A DNA stretch of 64,000 bases from Microbacterium karelineae. Lineage in GTDB: Bacteria > Actinomycetota > Actinomycetes > Actinomycetales > Microbacteriaceae. Below are positions 1 through 7,707 of the stretch, piece by piece. The stretch's first letter is position 1. Every line of letters begins with the position of its first letter. The notes below the pieces were generated by a model. It saw only the letters and a list, made by a program, of their open reading frames with translations. It made no database searches and was not told the DNA's origin. A program made the position numbers and the translations under genes. Location of the stretch: positions 248,001 through 312,000 of the forward strand of contig NZ_WFIX01000190.1 of NCBI RefSeq assembly GCF_009745985.1, given 5' to 3'.

Positions 1-459
1 CAGGAGCAGGAGGGCGACCATGTAGATCGCCGTCGCCACGGGGAACACCTCGATGCGGTACCCGAAGGCGATGATCGATCCCAGCGACCACAGCGCGATG
101 AACCCGGCCGTGATCGCGACGGTCGCGATCACGCGCACGGGGCCGCCGCGCGAGACGCTCTCGAGGTCCGCGCGCGTCGGCGCCGGGCGCGTGAGGGAGA
201 TGACCAGGTGCACGACGCCGGCCGCGACGCCGGCCGTGCCCAGCACCACCGGCCAGGTGCGGGCGTCGATCGCGCCCGAGGACGCCTCGGAGCGCAGGTC
301 GATCTGGGTCGCGAGAGCGAGGTATCCGGCGAAGAAGGCGACGAGCGCCGCCGCGAAGGCGACCTCGAGCCCCTTCGACGGGCGAGGCGGAACGGCCTCG
401 CCCGTCGCCGGCGGATCCGTCGTGAGAGACGCGCCCGCATCGTGCTGCGCGGGGCTCAT
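1..459 (-). CDS. TctB-type small membrane subunit of a tripartite tricarboxylate transporter (3' end outside window)
   Basis: This reading frame stays open from an ATG at 459 to the window edge, so 153 codons are visible and the C-terminus is missing. A polar N-terminus (MSPAQHDAG...) is followed by hydrophobic segments near residues 31-47, 71-87 and 108-130, with another starting at the edge. That fits the four-helix TctB/DUF1468 subunit. TctB works with the large TctA channel and the periplasmic-type binder TctC to import carboxylates using the ion gradient. The start overlaps the TctC stop by one base (TGATG), so the two are translationally coupled. The family call rests on membrane layout and position after TctC; sequence motifs in TctB are weak. 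Confidence 0.8.
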   Translation of the reverse strand, partial: MSPAQHDAGASLTTDPPATGEAVPPRPSKGLEVAFAAALVAFFAGYLALATQIDLRSEASSGAIDARTWPVVLGTAGVAAGVVHLVISLTRPAPTRADLESVSRGGPVRVIATVAITAGFIALWSLGSIIAFGYRIEVFPVATAIYMVALLLL

Positions 460-1427
460 CAGCCGAGGAGCTCCTCGAACAGCGCGAACTGCTCGTCGAC
501 GAATGCGGTGTGCTCTTCCGCGTCGCGGTAGACGACGAGGTTGCCGGCGTCGTCCTGGAACTGCTGGTAGCTGTCGCTGGCGACGGCCTGGGCGATGGCG
601 TCCTCGAGCGTCGCGTGCACGTCGTCGGGCAGGCCCGCGGGGGCGTAGATGCCGCCCCAGCCGCCGAACTCGACGTCGACGCCGAGGGCCTCGGAGACGG
701 TCGGCACATCCGCGGCGTCGGGGTGCCGCTCGTCGTGCATGATCCCGAGGATCCGCACCGCGTCGGACTGCGCGAGCGCCTCGCCGAGGCCCGACACGCT
801 CGCGACCGTCTCGCCGGATGCGGCCGCGCTCACGGCGGGCGCGCCGCCGTCGTAGGCGACGGGGGTGAGCGCGGCGCCGGACTGCTCGGCGAATCCGAGG
901 GCGGCGGCCTCCCAGATGGATCCGGCGCCCGCCGTCGCGACGGTGACCTCGCCGCTCTTCGACTGCTCGACGAGGTCTTCGAGCGTCTCGATGTCGCTCG
1001 AGGCCGAGACGGCGATGACGCCCGGCGCGAGCATGATCTGCCCGAGCATGTCGTAGTTCTCGGGCAGCACATCGGCGCCCTGGGTCGTGTTCAGCATGGC
1101 GATCTCGACGGGGCCGAAGCCGATCGTGTAGCCGTCGGCGGGCTGGTCGGCGACGTACTCCATCGCGAGCGCGCCGGCCGCGCCGGGCATGTTCTCGGCG
1201 ATGACGCTCACCCCGAGCGTGTTCTCGAGCTCGGTTGCGAGGGCGCGCGACGACAGATCGGATCCGCCGCCGGCGTCGGCCTGGATGATGAGTCGGATGT
1301 CGTCCTGCGGGAAGGCGGCGTCGCCGCCCTCCTCGCTGTCGACGGGTGTGCACGCGGCGAGGCCGCCGACGGCGATGGCCGCGGCGGAGACGGCGACCGT
1401 GAGACGGGTGATTCTGGTGCGGGGCAT
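459..1427 (-). CDS. Tripartite tricarboxylate transporter substrate-binding lipoprotein (TctC/Bug family)
   Basis: This 322-residue protein is an extracellular solute-binding component for an unknown carboxylate. It has a lipoprotein signal peptide: basic MPRTR, a hydrophobic stretch and a LAAC lipobox with the lipidated Cys at about residue 26. The mature part follows the TctC/Bug pattern, with PQDDIRLIIQADAGGGSD near the N-terminus, then NMPGAAG, and GGWGGIYAPAGLP near the C-terminus. The start is supported by GAGGAG six bases upstream. TctB follows directly and TctA should lie outside the window. A GntR/FCD regulator is encoded just upstream, and a palindrome it may bind overlaps the -35 box. 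The substrate cannot be read from sequence. Confidence 0.9.
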   Translation of the reverse strand: MPRTRITRLTVAVSAAAIAVGGLAACTPVDSEEGGDAAFPQDDIRLIIQADAGGGSDLSSRALATELENTLGVSVIAENMPGAAGALAMEYVADQPADGYTIGFGPVEIAMLNTTQGADVLPENYDMLGQIMLAPGVIAVSASSDIETLEDLVEQSKSGEVTVATAGAGSIWEAAALGFAEQSGAALTPVAYDGGAPAVSAAASGETVASVSGLGEALAQSDAVRILGIMHDERHPDAADVPTVSEALGVDVEFGGWGGIYAPAGLPDDVHATLEDAIAQAVASDSYQQFQDDAGNLVVYRDAEEHTAFVDEQFALFEELLG

Positions 1428-1475
1428 CTTCGCTCCTCTTCGCGGGGAACCCGGCGCTGTTGTCGGGTGAAAGTC

Positions 1476-1504
1476 ATTCCATCACGTTTACTGTTAACAG
1501 TCAA
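1476..1504 (-). promoter_or_regulatory. tct operon promoter with overlapping GTTAAC palindrome
   Basis: On the minus strand there is a -35-like TTGACT (1499-1504), a 17-bp spacer and a -10-like TGGAAT (1476-1481) upstream of the tctC start. A perfect 12-bp palindrome ACTGTTAACAGT (1490-1501) overlaps the -35. A related palindrome with the same GTTAAC core sits in the GntR gene's own upstream region, so both are probably sites for that regulator. Confidence 0.6.
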
Positions 1505-1536
1505 CGGGAGGCCTTGAACCGCGAACGCACAGGCTC

Positions 1537-1574
1537 TGCGCGAGCGCACACGTTATTGCGTGTGCGCTCGCGCA
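1537..1574 (-). terminator. Long hairpin after the GntR gene
   Basis: Two perfect 16-nt arms (1537-1552 and 1559-1574) are separated by a 6-nt loop. The hairpin lies between the GntR/FCD gene stop and the tct promoter and would separate their transcription. There is no T-tract, as is common for terminators in high-GC actinobacteria. Confidence 0.6.
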
Positions 1575-1594
1575 ATCCGTGTGCGATGGAGGAG

Positions 1595-2260
1595 CTACGG
1601 CGCGGAGCGCGAGTCGAGCTCGAGCCGCATCCGCTTCTCGGCGCCCGCGAGATGCCCCTGCAGCTCGGCCGCCGCGATCACGGGATCACCCGCACGGATC
1701 ACCTCGTACAGCCGCCGGTGCGCGTCAGCCGCCTCGTGCAGGTCCCGATCGTGGTTGACGGTGACCTGCAGCAGGGCCTCCCACGTCAGCGCGTACTGCT
1801 GCCAGGCTGCGCGCAGCCGGGGGTGGTCGGCGAGCTCGTACAGCAGGTCGTGGAACCGCATATCGGCCGCAAGGAAGGCGGCGTGATCCCCGTCATCCGC
1901 CGCCCGCGCCATCCGCTCGACATCGGCGAGGGCCGGAGCCCAGCGCGCATCGTCGGTCACCATCATCGCCCGCTTCATCGCCAGCTGCTCGAGGGCCCCG
2001 CGCAGGCTGTAGAGCTGCTCGACGTCATCGTCTGTGAGGCCCGTCACGTAGATCCCGCGCGGCTTCTGCACCTCGACGAGACGCTCGTAGCTCAGCTGCG
2101 TCACGGCGTCGCGCACGGGGCCGCGGCTCACGCCGAACTCGTCGGCGAGGGCCTCCTCGGTCAGGCGGGCGCCAGGCGCGAGCTCGCCGCGCACGATGCG
2201 CGTGCGCAGGATCGCCGCGACCTGTGTTCCGAGCGGCACGGTCCGCTGCACTGCCACCAT
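1595..2260 (-). CDS. GntR family regulator with FCD effector domain
   Basis: This 221-residue transcription factor has an N-terminal GntR winged helix (about residues 8-72; LTEEALADEFGVSRGPVRDA is the recognition region). An all-helical FCD ligand domain follows, with the conserved D/H positions in FHDLLYELADHPRL and a later HLAGAEKR helix. FCD regulators usually sense carboxylates or sugar acids, which fits the adjacent TctC/TctB transporter. GGGAGGA precedes the ATG. A near-palindrome with a GTTAAC core lies 14-27 bp upstream of the start and resembles the palindrome in the tct promoter, suggesting autoregulation plus control of the transporter. The regulatory link is inferred from position and shared sites. 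Confidence 0.9.
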   Translation of the reverse strand: MVAVQRTVPLGTQVAAILRTRIVRGELAPGARLTEEALADEFGVSRGPVRDAVTQLSYERLVEVQKPRGIYVTGLTDDDVEQLYSLRGALEQLAMKRAMMVTDDARWAPALADVERMARAADDGDHAAFLAADMRFHDLLYELADHPRLRAAWQQYALTWEALLQVTVNHDRDLHEAADAHRRLYEVIRAGDPVIAAAELQGHLAGAEKRMRLELDSRSAP

Positions 2261-2273
2261 GGGTCCTCCCGTT

Positions 2274-2287
2274 GTCCGTTAACAGAC
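2274..2287 (-). promoter_or_regulatory. Candidate GntR autoregulatory operator
   Basis: GTCCGTTAACAGAC is a 14-bp palindrome with one mismatched pair, just upstream of the GntR/FCD start. It shares GTTAACAG with the palindrome at 1490-1501. Confidence 0.5.
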
Positions 2288-2318
2288 TACAGACGCGAAG
2301 GGCGACCCTCCATATCCA

Positions 2319-2374
2319 CAAGTCTTCGCCAAGTCAGCAGCTGGTGGCTGCGGACTTGGCGAAGGCTTGTGGAC
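2319..2374. repeat. Dispersed 56-bp hairpin element, copy 1 (divergent)
   Basis: This 56-bp inverted repeat begins CAAGTCTTCGCC and ends in TTGTGGAC. It aligns without gaps to two near-identical elements at 37343-37398 and 47718-47773. Its arm differences are paired: CTTCGCCAAGTC faces GACTTGGCGAAG here, while the other copies have CTCCGTCGAGTC facing GACTCGACGGAG. The stem is therefore conserved while the sequence drifts. It lies right after the M56 gene stop and may act as a terminator. Confidence 0.7.
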
Positions 2375-2377
2375 GCG

Positions 2378-3130
2378 TCACCCCGCGAGGCGTCGGAACC
2401 GATCCACCGCGCGGTTGCGACGGCTCGATCCGCCCTCGCCGTGCACCCGGCCGACCTGCAGGATCGCGCGGGCGAGGACCTCGTCGGGCTGGGTGCGGCG
2501 CGCCTGATCGTCGGCGAGCAGCTCGACGAGGGCCTCGACCTCGCTCTCGGCGCGCTCCGCCATGGGGAACCACGGGAGCGCGGCGCGCCATGCCCGGAAG
2601 GAGACGCGCAGCACCTCGTGACGCTGCTCGACGTGCGCGCGCTCGTGCGCGATGACGGCCGCGAGCTCGTCCTCGTCGAGCGCGTCGAAGAGGCCCTTCG
2701 AGAGGACGGTGACGGATCCGATCCCGCGCGGCAGGCAGTAGGCGACGGGCGCCTGGTCGTCGAGGACCACGGTGCGCTTCCTCGTCGGATCCGGCTCGCT
2801 CAGCAGCAGCAGAAGCTGCAGGTGCCGCCGGCGCTGCCGCTCGAACTGCACGATCGTCACCGCGAGGTGGCCGAGGAGGTACAGGGCGAGGAGCGCGGCG
2901 GGGATCCCGGCGATCCACGGGTGCGCGGGGAAGAATGCATCGCCGAGCAGCCAGAGCGCGCCGACCATCGACAGCCCTCCCGCGAGGGCGATCGCCTGCC
3001 AGAGCAGCAGCGCCCGAGCCGGGGCGCGCGCGGGCCATGCGGCGCGCGAGAGCATGATCGGCGCCGGCCACGCCAGGACGACGGCGACGCCGGCCAGCGC
3101 GATGGCGGCGATCAGCGCCGGATAGGACAT
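2378..3130 (-). CDS. M56/BlaR1-type membrane metallopeptidase
   Basis: This 250-residue membrane protein has hydrophobic helices around residues 5-22, 43-63 and 72-93. A cytosolic peptidase segment follows with the zinc motif HERAH at residues 162-166 (HExxH). There is no C-terminal penicillin-binding sensor domain as in classical BlaR1. M56 peptidases typically inactivate a partner BlaI/MecI repressor, and a BlaI-type gene lies 32 bp upstream in the same direction. A TAGGCT hexamer six bases before the ATG suggests an additional leaderless transcript. The signal it senses is unknown; the divergent cydAB genes suggest a link to respiration. Confidence 0.85.
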   Translation of the reverse strand: MSYPALIAAIALAGVAVVLAWPAPIMLSRAAWPARAPARALLLWQAIALAGGLSMVGALWLLGDAFFPAHPWIAGIPAALLALYLLGHLAVTIVQFERQRRRHLQLLLLLSEPDPTRKRTVVLDDQAPVAYCLPRGIGSVTVLSKGLFDALDEDELAAVIAHERAHVEQRHEVLRVSFRAWRAALPWFPMAERAESEVEALVELLADDQARRTQPDEVLARAILQVGRVHGEGGSSRRNRAVDRFRRLAG

Positions 3131-3162
3131 GGGTCGAGCCTACGCGGCGGTTCCCCAGCGGT

Positions 3163-3570
3163 TCAGTCGGATCCGACACCCGCGCGATCGAGGATCTGGC
3201 GCAGGTATGCGGCCTCCTCCTCGGAGACGCCGCCGACGAATCGGGCGAGCACGGCGGTGCGGTCGCCCGCGTCGCCGAGAACCTCGTGCATGAGCTCGGC
3301 CTGGTGCTCGGCGCGAGACGCGATGGCGTGATAGCGGTGCGGGCGCACGGACTTGTCGGCCGCGACGAGGCCCTTCTTCTCGAGCCGGGAGAGCACGGTG
3401 AGCACGGTCGTCGCCGCCATGTCTCGGCCGCGCTGGGCCTCGATGGCGTCCTTGATGTCGTACGCCGTCAGCGCGTCGTCGGCGTCCCACAGGACGTCCA
3501 TGACACCGCGCTCCAGATCTCCCAGATTCGCCAACCGCTCCCCCTCGCTCGAGCCGTGAAGTCCGTCCAT
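3163..3570 (-). CDS. BlaI/MecI/CopY family repressor
   Basis: This 135-residue winged-helix repressor includes LGDLERGVMDVLWDADDALTAYDIKDA, then TVLTVLSRLEKKGLV for the recognition helix and wing, and a C-terminal dimerisation helix (about residues 85-130). That matches the usual BlaI length. The ATG at 3570 is the first residue that matches the family; upstream in-frame sequence runs through the operator region and looks non-coding. It is divergent from cydA, with four copies of a TTCTAC-N5-GTAGAA dyad between the two genes, the first overlapping its own start. It probably represses itself and cydAB, with the downstream M56 peptidase relieving repression. This circuit is inferred. Confidence 0.9.
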   Translation of the reverse strand: MDGLHGSSEGERLANLGDLERGVMDVLWDADDALTAYDIKDAIEAQRGRDMAATTVLTVLSRLEKKGLVAADKSVRPHRYHAIASRAEHQAELMHEVLGDAGDRTAVLARFVGGVSEEEAAYLRQILDRAGVGSD

Positions 3571-3650
3571 TCTACAGCGTGTCGAGCAAGATCTACTTCC
3601 TGTCGAAATACTTCTACTCTTCGTAGAAATTTGTTCTACACTGCGTAGAA
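3570..3650. promoter_or_regulatory. Four phased BlaI-type operators between blaI-like gene and cydA
   Basis: Four 17-bp dyads of the form TTCTAC-N5-GTAGAA start at 3570, 3591, 3612 and 3634. The last two (TTCTACTCTTCGTAGAA and TTCTACACTGCGTAGAA) are perfect. The first two carry one or two changes per dyad. Start-to-start spacing is 21, 21 and 22 bp, about two helical turns, so repressor dimers could line up on one face of the DNA. Confidence 0.8.
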
Positions 3651-3682
3651 GACATCGCTCCGACGACGCGAAGGAGACGCGC

Positions 3683-5245
3683 GTGGACGTTCTCGACATC
3701 GCCCGCTGGCAGTTCGGCATCACGACCGTCTACCACTTCCTCATGGTCCCGCTCACCCTGGGACTCGGCATGACAGTCGCCATCCTCCAGACGGCGTGGG
3801 TGCGCACGGGGCACGAGAAGTTCCTGCGCGCCACGAAGTTCTGGGGGAAGCTCTACCTCATCAACTTCATCGTCGGCGTCGCGACGGGCCTCGTGCAGGA
3901 GTTCCAGTTCGGCATGGCGTGGAGCGAGTACTCCCGCTTCGTCGGCGATGTCTTCGGCGCGCCCCTCGCCCTCGAGGGCCTGCTGGCGTTCTTCGCCGAG
4001 TCGACGTTCCTCGGCGTCTGGATCTTCGGCTGGGGCCGCCTGCGCAAGGGCCTGCACCTCGCGGCGCTGTGGTGCGCGGTCACGGGGTCCTGGGTGTCGG
4101 CGTATTTCATCATCGTCGCGAACTCGTGGATGCAGCACCCCGTCGGCGTCGAGCTCGCGGCCGACGGCCGCCCCGTCATGACCGATGTCTGGGCCGTGCT
4201 CACGAACAACACGGCGATCGCGGCGTTCACACACACGATCTTCGGCGCGCTGGTCGTGGCGGGCATGTTCCTGCTCGGCATCAGCTGGTACCACCTGTGG
4301 CGCCGGCGCCACGACGGCATCGACACCGTCGACGGATCCGGCCGCGTCGTCGTCGGCGAGGCCGATCTCCCCGGCCGCGACCGCACCGATCACGGCGTGT
4401 GGATCTGGTCGCTGCGCTTCGGCGCGATCGTCGCGATCCTCGGCTTCGCCGGCACGGTCGTCACGGGCGACGCGCAGGGCAAGCTCATGTACGAGCAGCA
4501 GCCCATGAAGATGGCCGCCGCCGAGGCCGCGTGCCACACGGGCGGATCCTTCTCGGTCCTCTCTCTCGGTGACCCCGGCGGCGACTGCGATGACGTCGTC
4601 ACCCTCATCGAGGTGCCCGGCGTGCTCGGCTTCCTCGGCACAGGCGAGTGGGGCGCCGAGATGCCGGGCATCAACGACCTCGAGCCGACGTACGTCGACC
4701 AATACGGCGCGACGATCCCCGACGATGCGCTCTACGGCGACCGGGCGGGCAGCGAGGTCGAGTACGTGCCGGTCATGTGGGTGACGTACTGGGGCTTCCG
4801 CCTCATGATCGGGCTCGGCGGGATCGTCGCGGGCGCCGCCGTCATCGCGCTGTGGCTCACACGGAAGGGCACCGTGCCGCGATCGCCCTGGATCATGCGC
4901 CTCGCCCTGCTGGGCATCGTCGCGCCGTTCGCGGCGAACATCGCGGGCTGGATCTTCACGGAGCTCGGTCGTCAGCCGTTCGTCGTGGCGCCCAATCCCG
5001 ATCCGTCCGGCATCGACGGCGTGTTCATGTTCACGGCGGCCGCCGTCTCGCCCGGCGTGACCGCGGGAGAGCTGCTCTTCTCGGTCATCTCGCTCTCGGC
5101 GATCTACGGCGTGCTCCTCGTCGTCGAGCTGTTCCTGCTCGTGAAGTACGTGCGGGGCGGCGTCGCGAGCGCGATGCCCGAACTCGCCCCGCACGAGACG
5201 CCCGACGACGACCGGCGCGACGACGTGCTGGCGTTCGCCTACTGA
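3683..5245 (+). CDS. cydA: Cytochrome bd ubiquinol/menaquinol oxidase subunit I
   Basis: This 520-residue multi-helix protein is the quinol-oxidising, haem-bearing subunit of cytochrome bd, the high-affinity terminal oxidase. Haem ligand positions are visible: His18 in VYHFLMVPLTLG, and His152 in NSWMQHPVG. Conserved Glu98 and Glu106 lie in ALEGLLAFFAEST, and GRQPF lies near the quinol side. A long soluble loop (about residues 205-330) is the Q-loop. The GTG start is preceded by AAGGAG. cydB follows 26 bp later. The promoter lies within the four-operator array shared with the BlaI-type gene. The exporter cydCD, needed for bd assembly, is 3.5 kb downstream rather than adjacent. Confidence 0.97.
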   Translation: MDVLDIARWQFGITTVYHFLMVPLTLGLGMTVAILQTAWVRTGHEKFLRATKFWGKLYLINFIVGVATGLVQEFQFGMAWSEYSRFVGDVFGAPLALEGLLAFFAESTFLGVWIFGWGRLRKGLHLAALWCAVTGSWVSAYFIIVANSWMQHPVGVELAADGRPVMTDVWAVLTNNTAIAAFTHTIFGALVVAGMFLLGISWYHLWRRRHDGIDTVDGSGRVVVGEADLPGRDRTDHGVWIWSLRFGAIVAILGFAGTVVTGDAQGKLMYEQQPMKMAAAEAACHTGGSFSVLSLGDPGGDCDDVVTLIEVPGVLGFLGTGEWGAEMPGINDLEPTYVDQYGATIPDDALYGDRAGSEVEYVPVMWVTYWGFRLMIGLGGIVAGAAVIALWLTRKGTVPRSPWIMRLALLGIVAPFAANIAGWIFTELGRQPFVVAPNPDPSGIDGVFMFTAAAVSPGVTAGELLFSVISLSAIYGVLLVVELFLLVKYVRGGVASAMPELAPHETPDDDRRDDVLAFAY

Positions 5246-5271
5246 GACCCGCGGAACAGGAGACAACGCTC

Positions 5272-6342
5272 ATGGACGTTCTTCCCGTCATCTGGTTCGG
5301 CGCCATCGCCCTGCTGTGGATCGGCTTCCTGCTGCTCGAGGGCTTCGACCTCGGCGTCGGCATGCACGTGCTCTTCTCCACGCGCGACGAGCGCGAGCGC
5401 CGCACGATGCTCAACACGATCGGCCCCGTGTGGGACGGCAACGAGGTGTGGCTCATCACGGCCGGGGCCGCCATGTTCGCGGCGTTCCCGCTCTGGTACG
5501 CGTCGCTGTTCTCGGCGCTGTACATCCCCCTCACGATCACCCTGCTCGCGCTCATCCTCCGCGCCGTCTCGATCGAGTACCGCGGCAAGGTGCACACGGC
5601 GCGGTGGGCCGGGTTCTGGACGTGGACGCTCGGCATCGGGTCCCTCGTCACGGCCTTCTGCATCGGCGCCGCCCTCGCAATCACCTCGACGGGTCTGCCC
5701 CTCGACGCGAACGGCGACCGCGCCGGCCACCCGTTCGTGTGGCTGACGATCCCCGCGGTGCTCGGAGGGCTCGGCGTCGTCGGCTTCGCGCTCGTGCACG
5801 GATCCACGTTCCTCGCGCTGAAGACCGATGGGGCGATCCGCGAGCGCGCCGCCCGCTTCAGTGCGACGTGGGGGCCGCTGCTCCTGCTGCCCGCCGCGGG
5901 GTGGGCGATCTGGGCGCAGTTCGCGAACGGCGGATCCGCGCTGTCGTGGATCCTCGTCGGCCTCGCCGTCGCGGGCGCGGCGTTCGGGCGGCTGAGCGCG
6001 CGGTCGCGGCGCGGCGGGGGCGGATCCGCCGGCGATGCGCGGGCGGAGCGCCGCGCGTTCCTCGGCTACGGCGCGTTCGTCGTCGCGGGAGCGGCGTCGA
6101 TCTTCGCCGCGATGTTCCCGTACGTGCTGCCGTCGACCCTCGATCCCGCGCACGGCCTCACGGTGTTCAGCGCATCGAGCAGCGACTACACCCTGACCGT
6201 CATGTCGATCGTCGCGGCCGTCGGCCTGCCCCTCGTGATCGCCTACCAGGCGTGGTCGTACTGGGTGTTCCGGAAGCGGCTCACCCCGGGCATGATCCCG
6301 GCCCCGCACATCGTGCTCCCCGCGATCCTGCGGGAGAGGTAG
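5272..6342 (+). CDS. cydB: Cytochrome bd oxidase subunit II
   Basis: This 356-residue membrane subunit pairs with CydA in the bd oxidase. The N-terminal signature LLLEGFDLGVG is present, with Glu23 and Asp26 in the proton-path region, followed by NTIGPVWDGNEVWL, a hallmark of CydB/CbdB. Eight to nine hydrophobic helices follow. The ATG is preceded by ACAGGAGA and lies 26 bp after cydA, so the two form one transcript. A long hairpin follows the stop. Confidence 0.97.
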   Translation: MDVLPVIWFGAIALLWIGFLLLEGFDLGVGMHVLFSTRDERERRTMLNTIGPVWDGNEVWLITAGAAMFAAFPLWYASLFSALYIPLTITLLALILRAVSIEYRGKVHTARWAGFWTWTLGIGSLVTAFCIGAALAITSTGLPLDANGDRAGHPFVWLTIPAVLGGLGVVGFALVHGSTFLALKTDGAIRERAARFSATWGPLLLLPAAGWAIWAQFANGGSALSWILVGLAVAGAAFGRLSARSRRGGGGSAGDARAERRAFLGYGAFVVAGAASIFAAMFPYVLPSTLDPAHGLTVFSASSSDYTLTVMSIVAAVGLPLVIAYQAWSYWVFRKRLTPGMIPAPHIVLPAILRER

Positions 6343-6354
6343 CGGCGCCAGAAT

Positions 6355-6415
6355 CGGAGAAATCCTCCGGATCGGACGCCTCGCGCGAGAGCTCCCGATC
6401 CGGGGGATTTCTCCG
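6355..6415. terminator. Hairpin between convergent cydB and sigma-factor genes
   Basis: Two 21-nt arms (6355-6375 and 6395-6415) match with a single mismatch around a 19-nt loop. The hairpin sits exactly between two converging genes, so it probably ends transcription in both directions. Confidence 0.65.
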
Positions 6416-6431
6416 ACGTTGTGGCGGCGGC

Positions 6432-7697
6432 TCACCGCCCCGTCGCGGCGCGGGCCTGGAGGATCGCGCGGTCGCGGGCGTTTCTCGCCCGCGCGGCCGC
6501 CTCCGCGAACGCCTCGCGCGCCTCCTCCGCGCGGCCCAGGCGCTCGAGCAGCTCCGCCCGCACGGAGGGGACGAGGTGCGAGGCGCGCAGCCGGGGATCC
6601 TGGGCGAGGCGCTCGACGATCTCGAGTGCCTCAGCGGGGCCGGACGCCATCGCCACGGCGCTCGCGCGGTTCAGCTCGATGATCGGGGACGGGGTGATGC
6701 TCAGGAGCGCGTCGTACAGCCGCACGATCGTCGCCCAGTCGGTCTCCTCGACACTCGGGGCGAGCGCGTGGCACTCGGCGATCCCCGCCTGCAGCGCGTA
6801 GGCGTCGCGGCCGCGGCCGATGCGGTCGACCCGAGCGAGCGCCGCGCGGCCGCGCGAGATCGCGCCGCGATCCCATCGAGCCCGATCCTGGTCGGCCAGC
6901 AGAACCGGATCCCCGGAGGCGTCGAGACGCGCGGGGAAGCGCGATGCCGTCAGCTCCATGAGCGCGACGAGCCCGTGGGGGCTCGGCTCGTTCGGCAGCA
7001 GCACCGCGAGCGAGCGGCCGAGGCGCAGGGCCTCGCGCGCGAGCTCGGGGCGGATCACGTCGTCGCCGTGCGATGCCGCGTGCGCCTCCGTGAAGACGAG
7101 GTAGATGACGCCGAGGACGGCGGCCAGGCGCGGCGCGAGGTCGGCCCCCGCCGGCGCCTCGAAGGGCACCTCCGCCTCGGCGAGTTGCTTCTTGGCCCTC
7201 ACGATGCGCTGCTGCACCGTCGAGACGGGCACGAGGAACGCCGCGGCGATCTCCTCGGTCGACAGGCCCGCGACGATGCGCAGCGTGAGGGCGACGCGGG
7301 CCTGCGGCGCGAGCACGGGGTGGCACGAGATGAAGATGAGACGCAGCACGTCGTCGTCGATCTCGTCTGGATCCCACGGCTCCTCGCCCGCCGGATCCAT
7401 GTCGCCCGCGATCTGGGCGAGGCGATCCTCGTACCGTTCGCGGCGGCGCCAGTGATCGATGGCGCGGCGCTTCGCGGTCGTCGTGAGCCACGCTCCGCCG
7501 TTGCGGGGCACGCCCGTGCGCGGCCACTGCGCGAGCGCTTCGGCGAGCGCCTCCTGTGCGAGGTCCTCGGCGAGCGCGAAGTCGCCTGTGTAGCGGGTGA
7601 GGGTCGCGACGATCTTCGCCGCGTCGATGCGCCACACGGCCGACACGGCCCTGCGCGCGGATTCCTCCGCGGACAGGGCCGTGTCGTCGAGCGTCAT
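6432..7697 (-). CDS. ECF sigma factor, ECF42/DUF6596 type
   Basis: This 421-residue protein has sigma-2 (about residues 25-90, AEDLAQEALAEAL) and sigma-4 (about 125-180, TLRIVAGLSTEEIAAAFLV). A long C-terminal TPR-like extension follows, with IYLVFTEAHAA and EPSPHGLVALMELTASR. That architecture is ECF42, whose extension replaces an anti-sigma factor in control. A DGPF/YCII-domain gene ends 10 bp upstream on the same strand, the standard ECF42 partner. There is no recognisable ribosome binding site beyond coupling to the upstream gene. Targets are unknown; in characterised ECF42 systems the sigma factor drives the DGPF gene. Confidence 0.9.
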   Translation of the reverse strand: MTLDDTALSAEESARRAVSAVWRIDAAKIVATLTRYTGDFALAEDLAQEALAEALAQWPRTGVPRNGGAWLTTTAKRRAIDHWRRRERYEDRLAQIAGDMDPAGEEPWDPDEIDDDVLRLIFISCHPVLAPQARVALTLRIVAGLSTEEIAAAFLVPVSTVQQRIVRAKKQLAEAEVPFEAPAGADLAPRLAAVLGVIYLVFTEAHAASHGDDVIRPELAREALRLGRSLAVLLPNEPSPHGLVALMELTASRFPARLDASGDPVLLADQDRARWDRGAISRGRAALARVDRIGRGRDAYALQAGIAECHALAPSVEETDWATIVRLYDALLSITPSPIIELNRASAVAMASGPAEALEIVERLAQDPRLRASHLVPSVRAELLERLGRAEEAREAFAEAAARARNARDRAILQARAATGR

Positions 7698-7707
7698 CGA
7701 GGGGCGC

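Noticed and set aside
3571-3723. N-terminal extension of the BlaI-type protein
   Set aside because: The extension reads through the four operators and into the cydA start; family similarity begins at the ATG at 3570.
3614-5266. A 550-codon antisense frame over cydA
   Set aside because: Composition is typical of an antisense shadow (RDD/HAE-rich) and cydA on the other strand is unambiguous.
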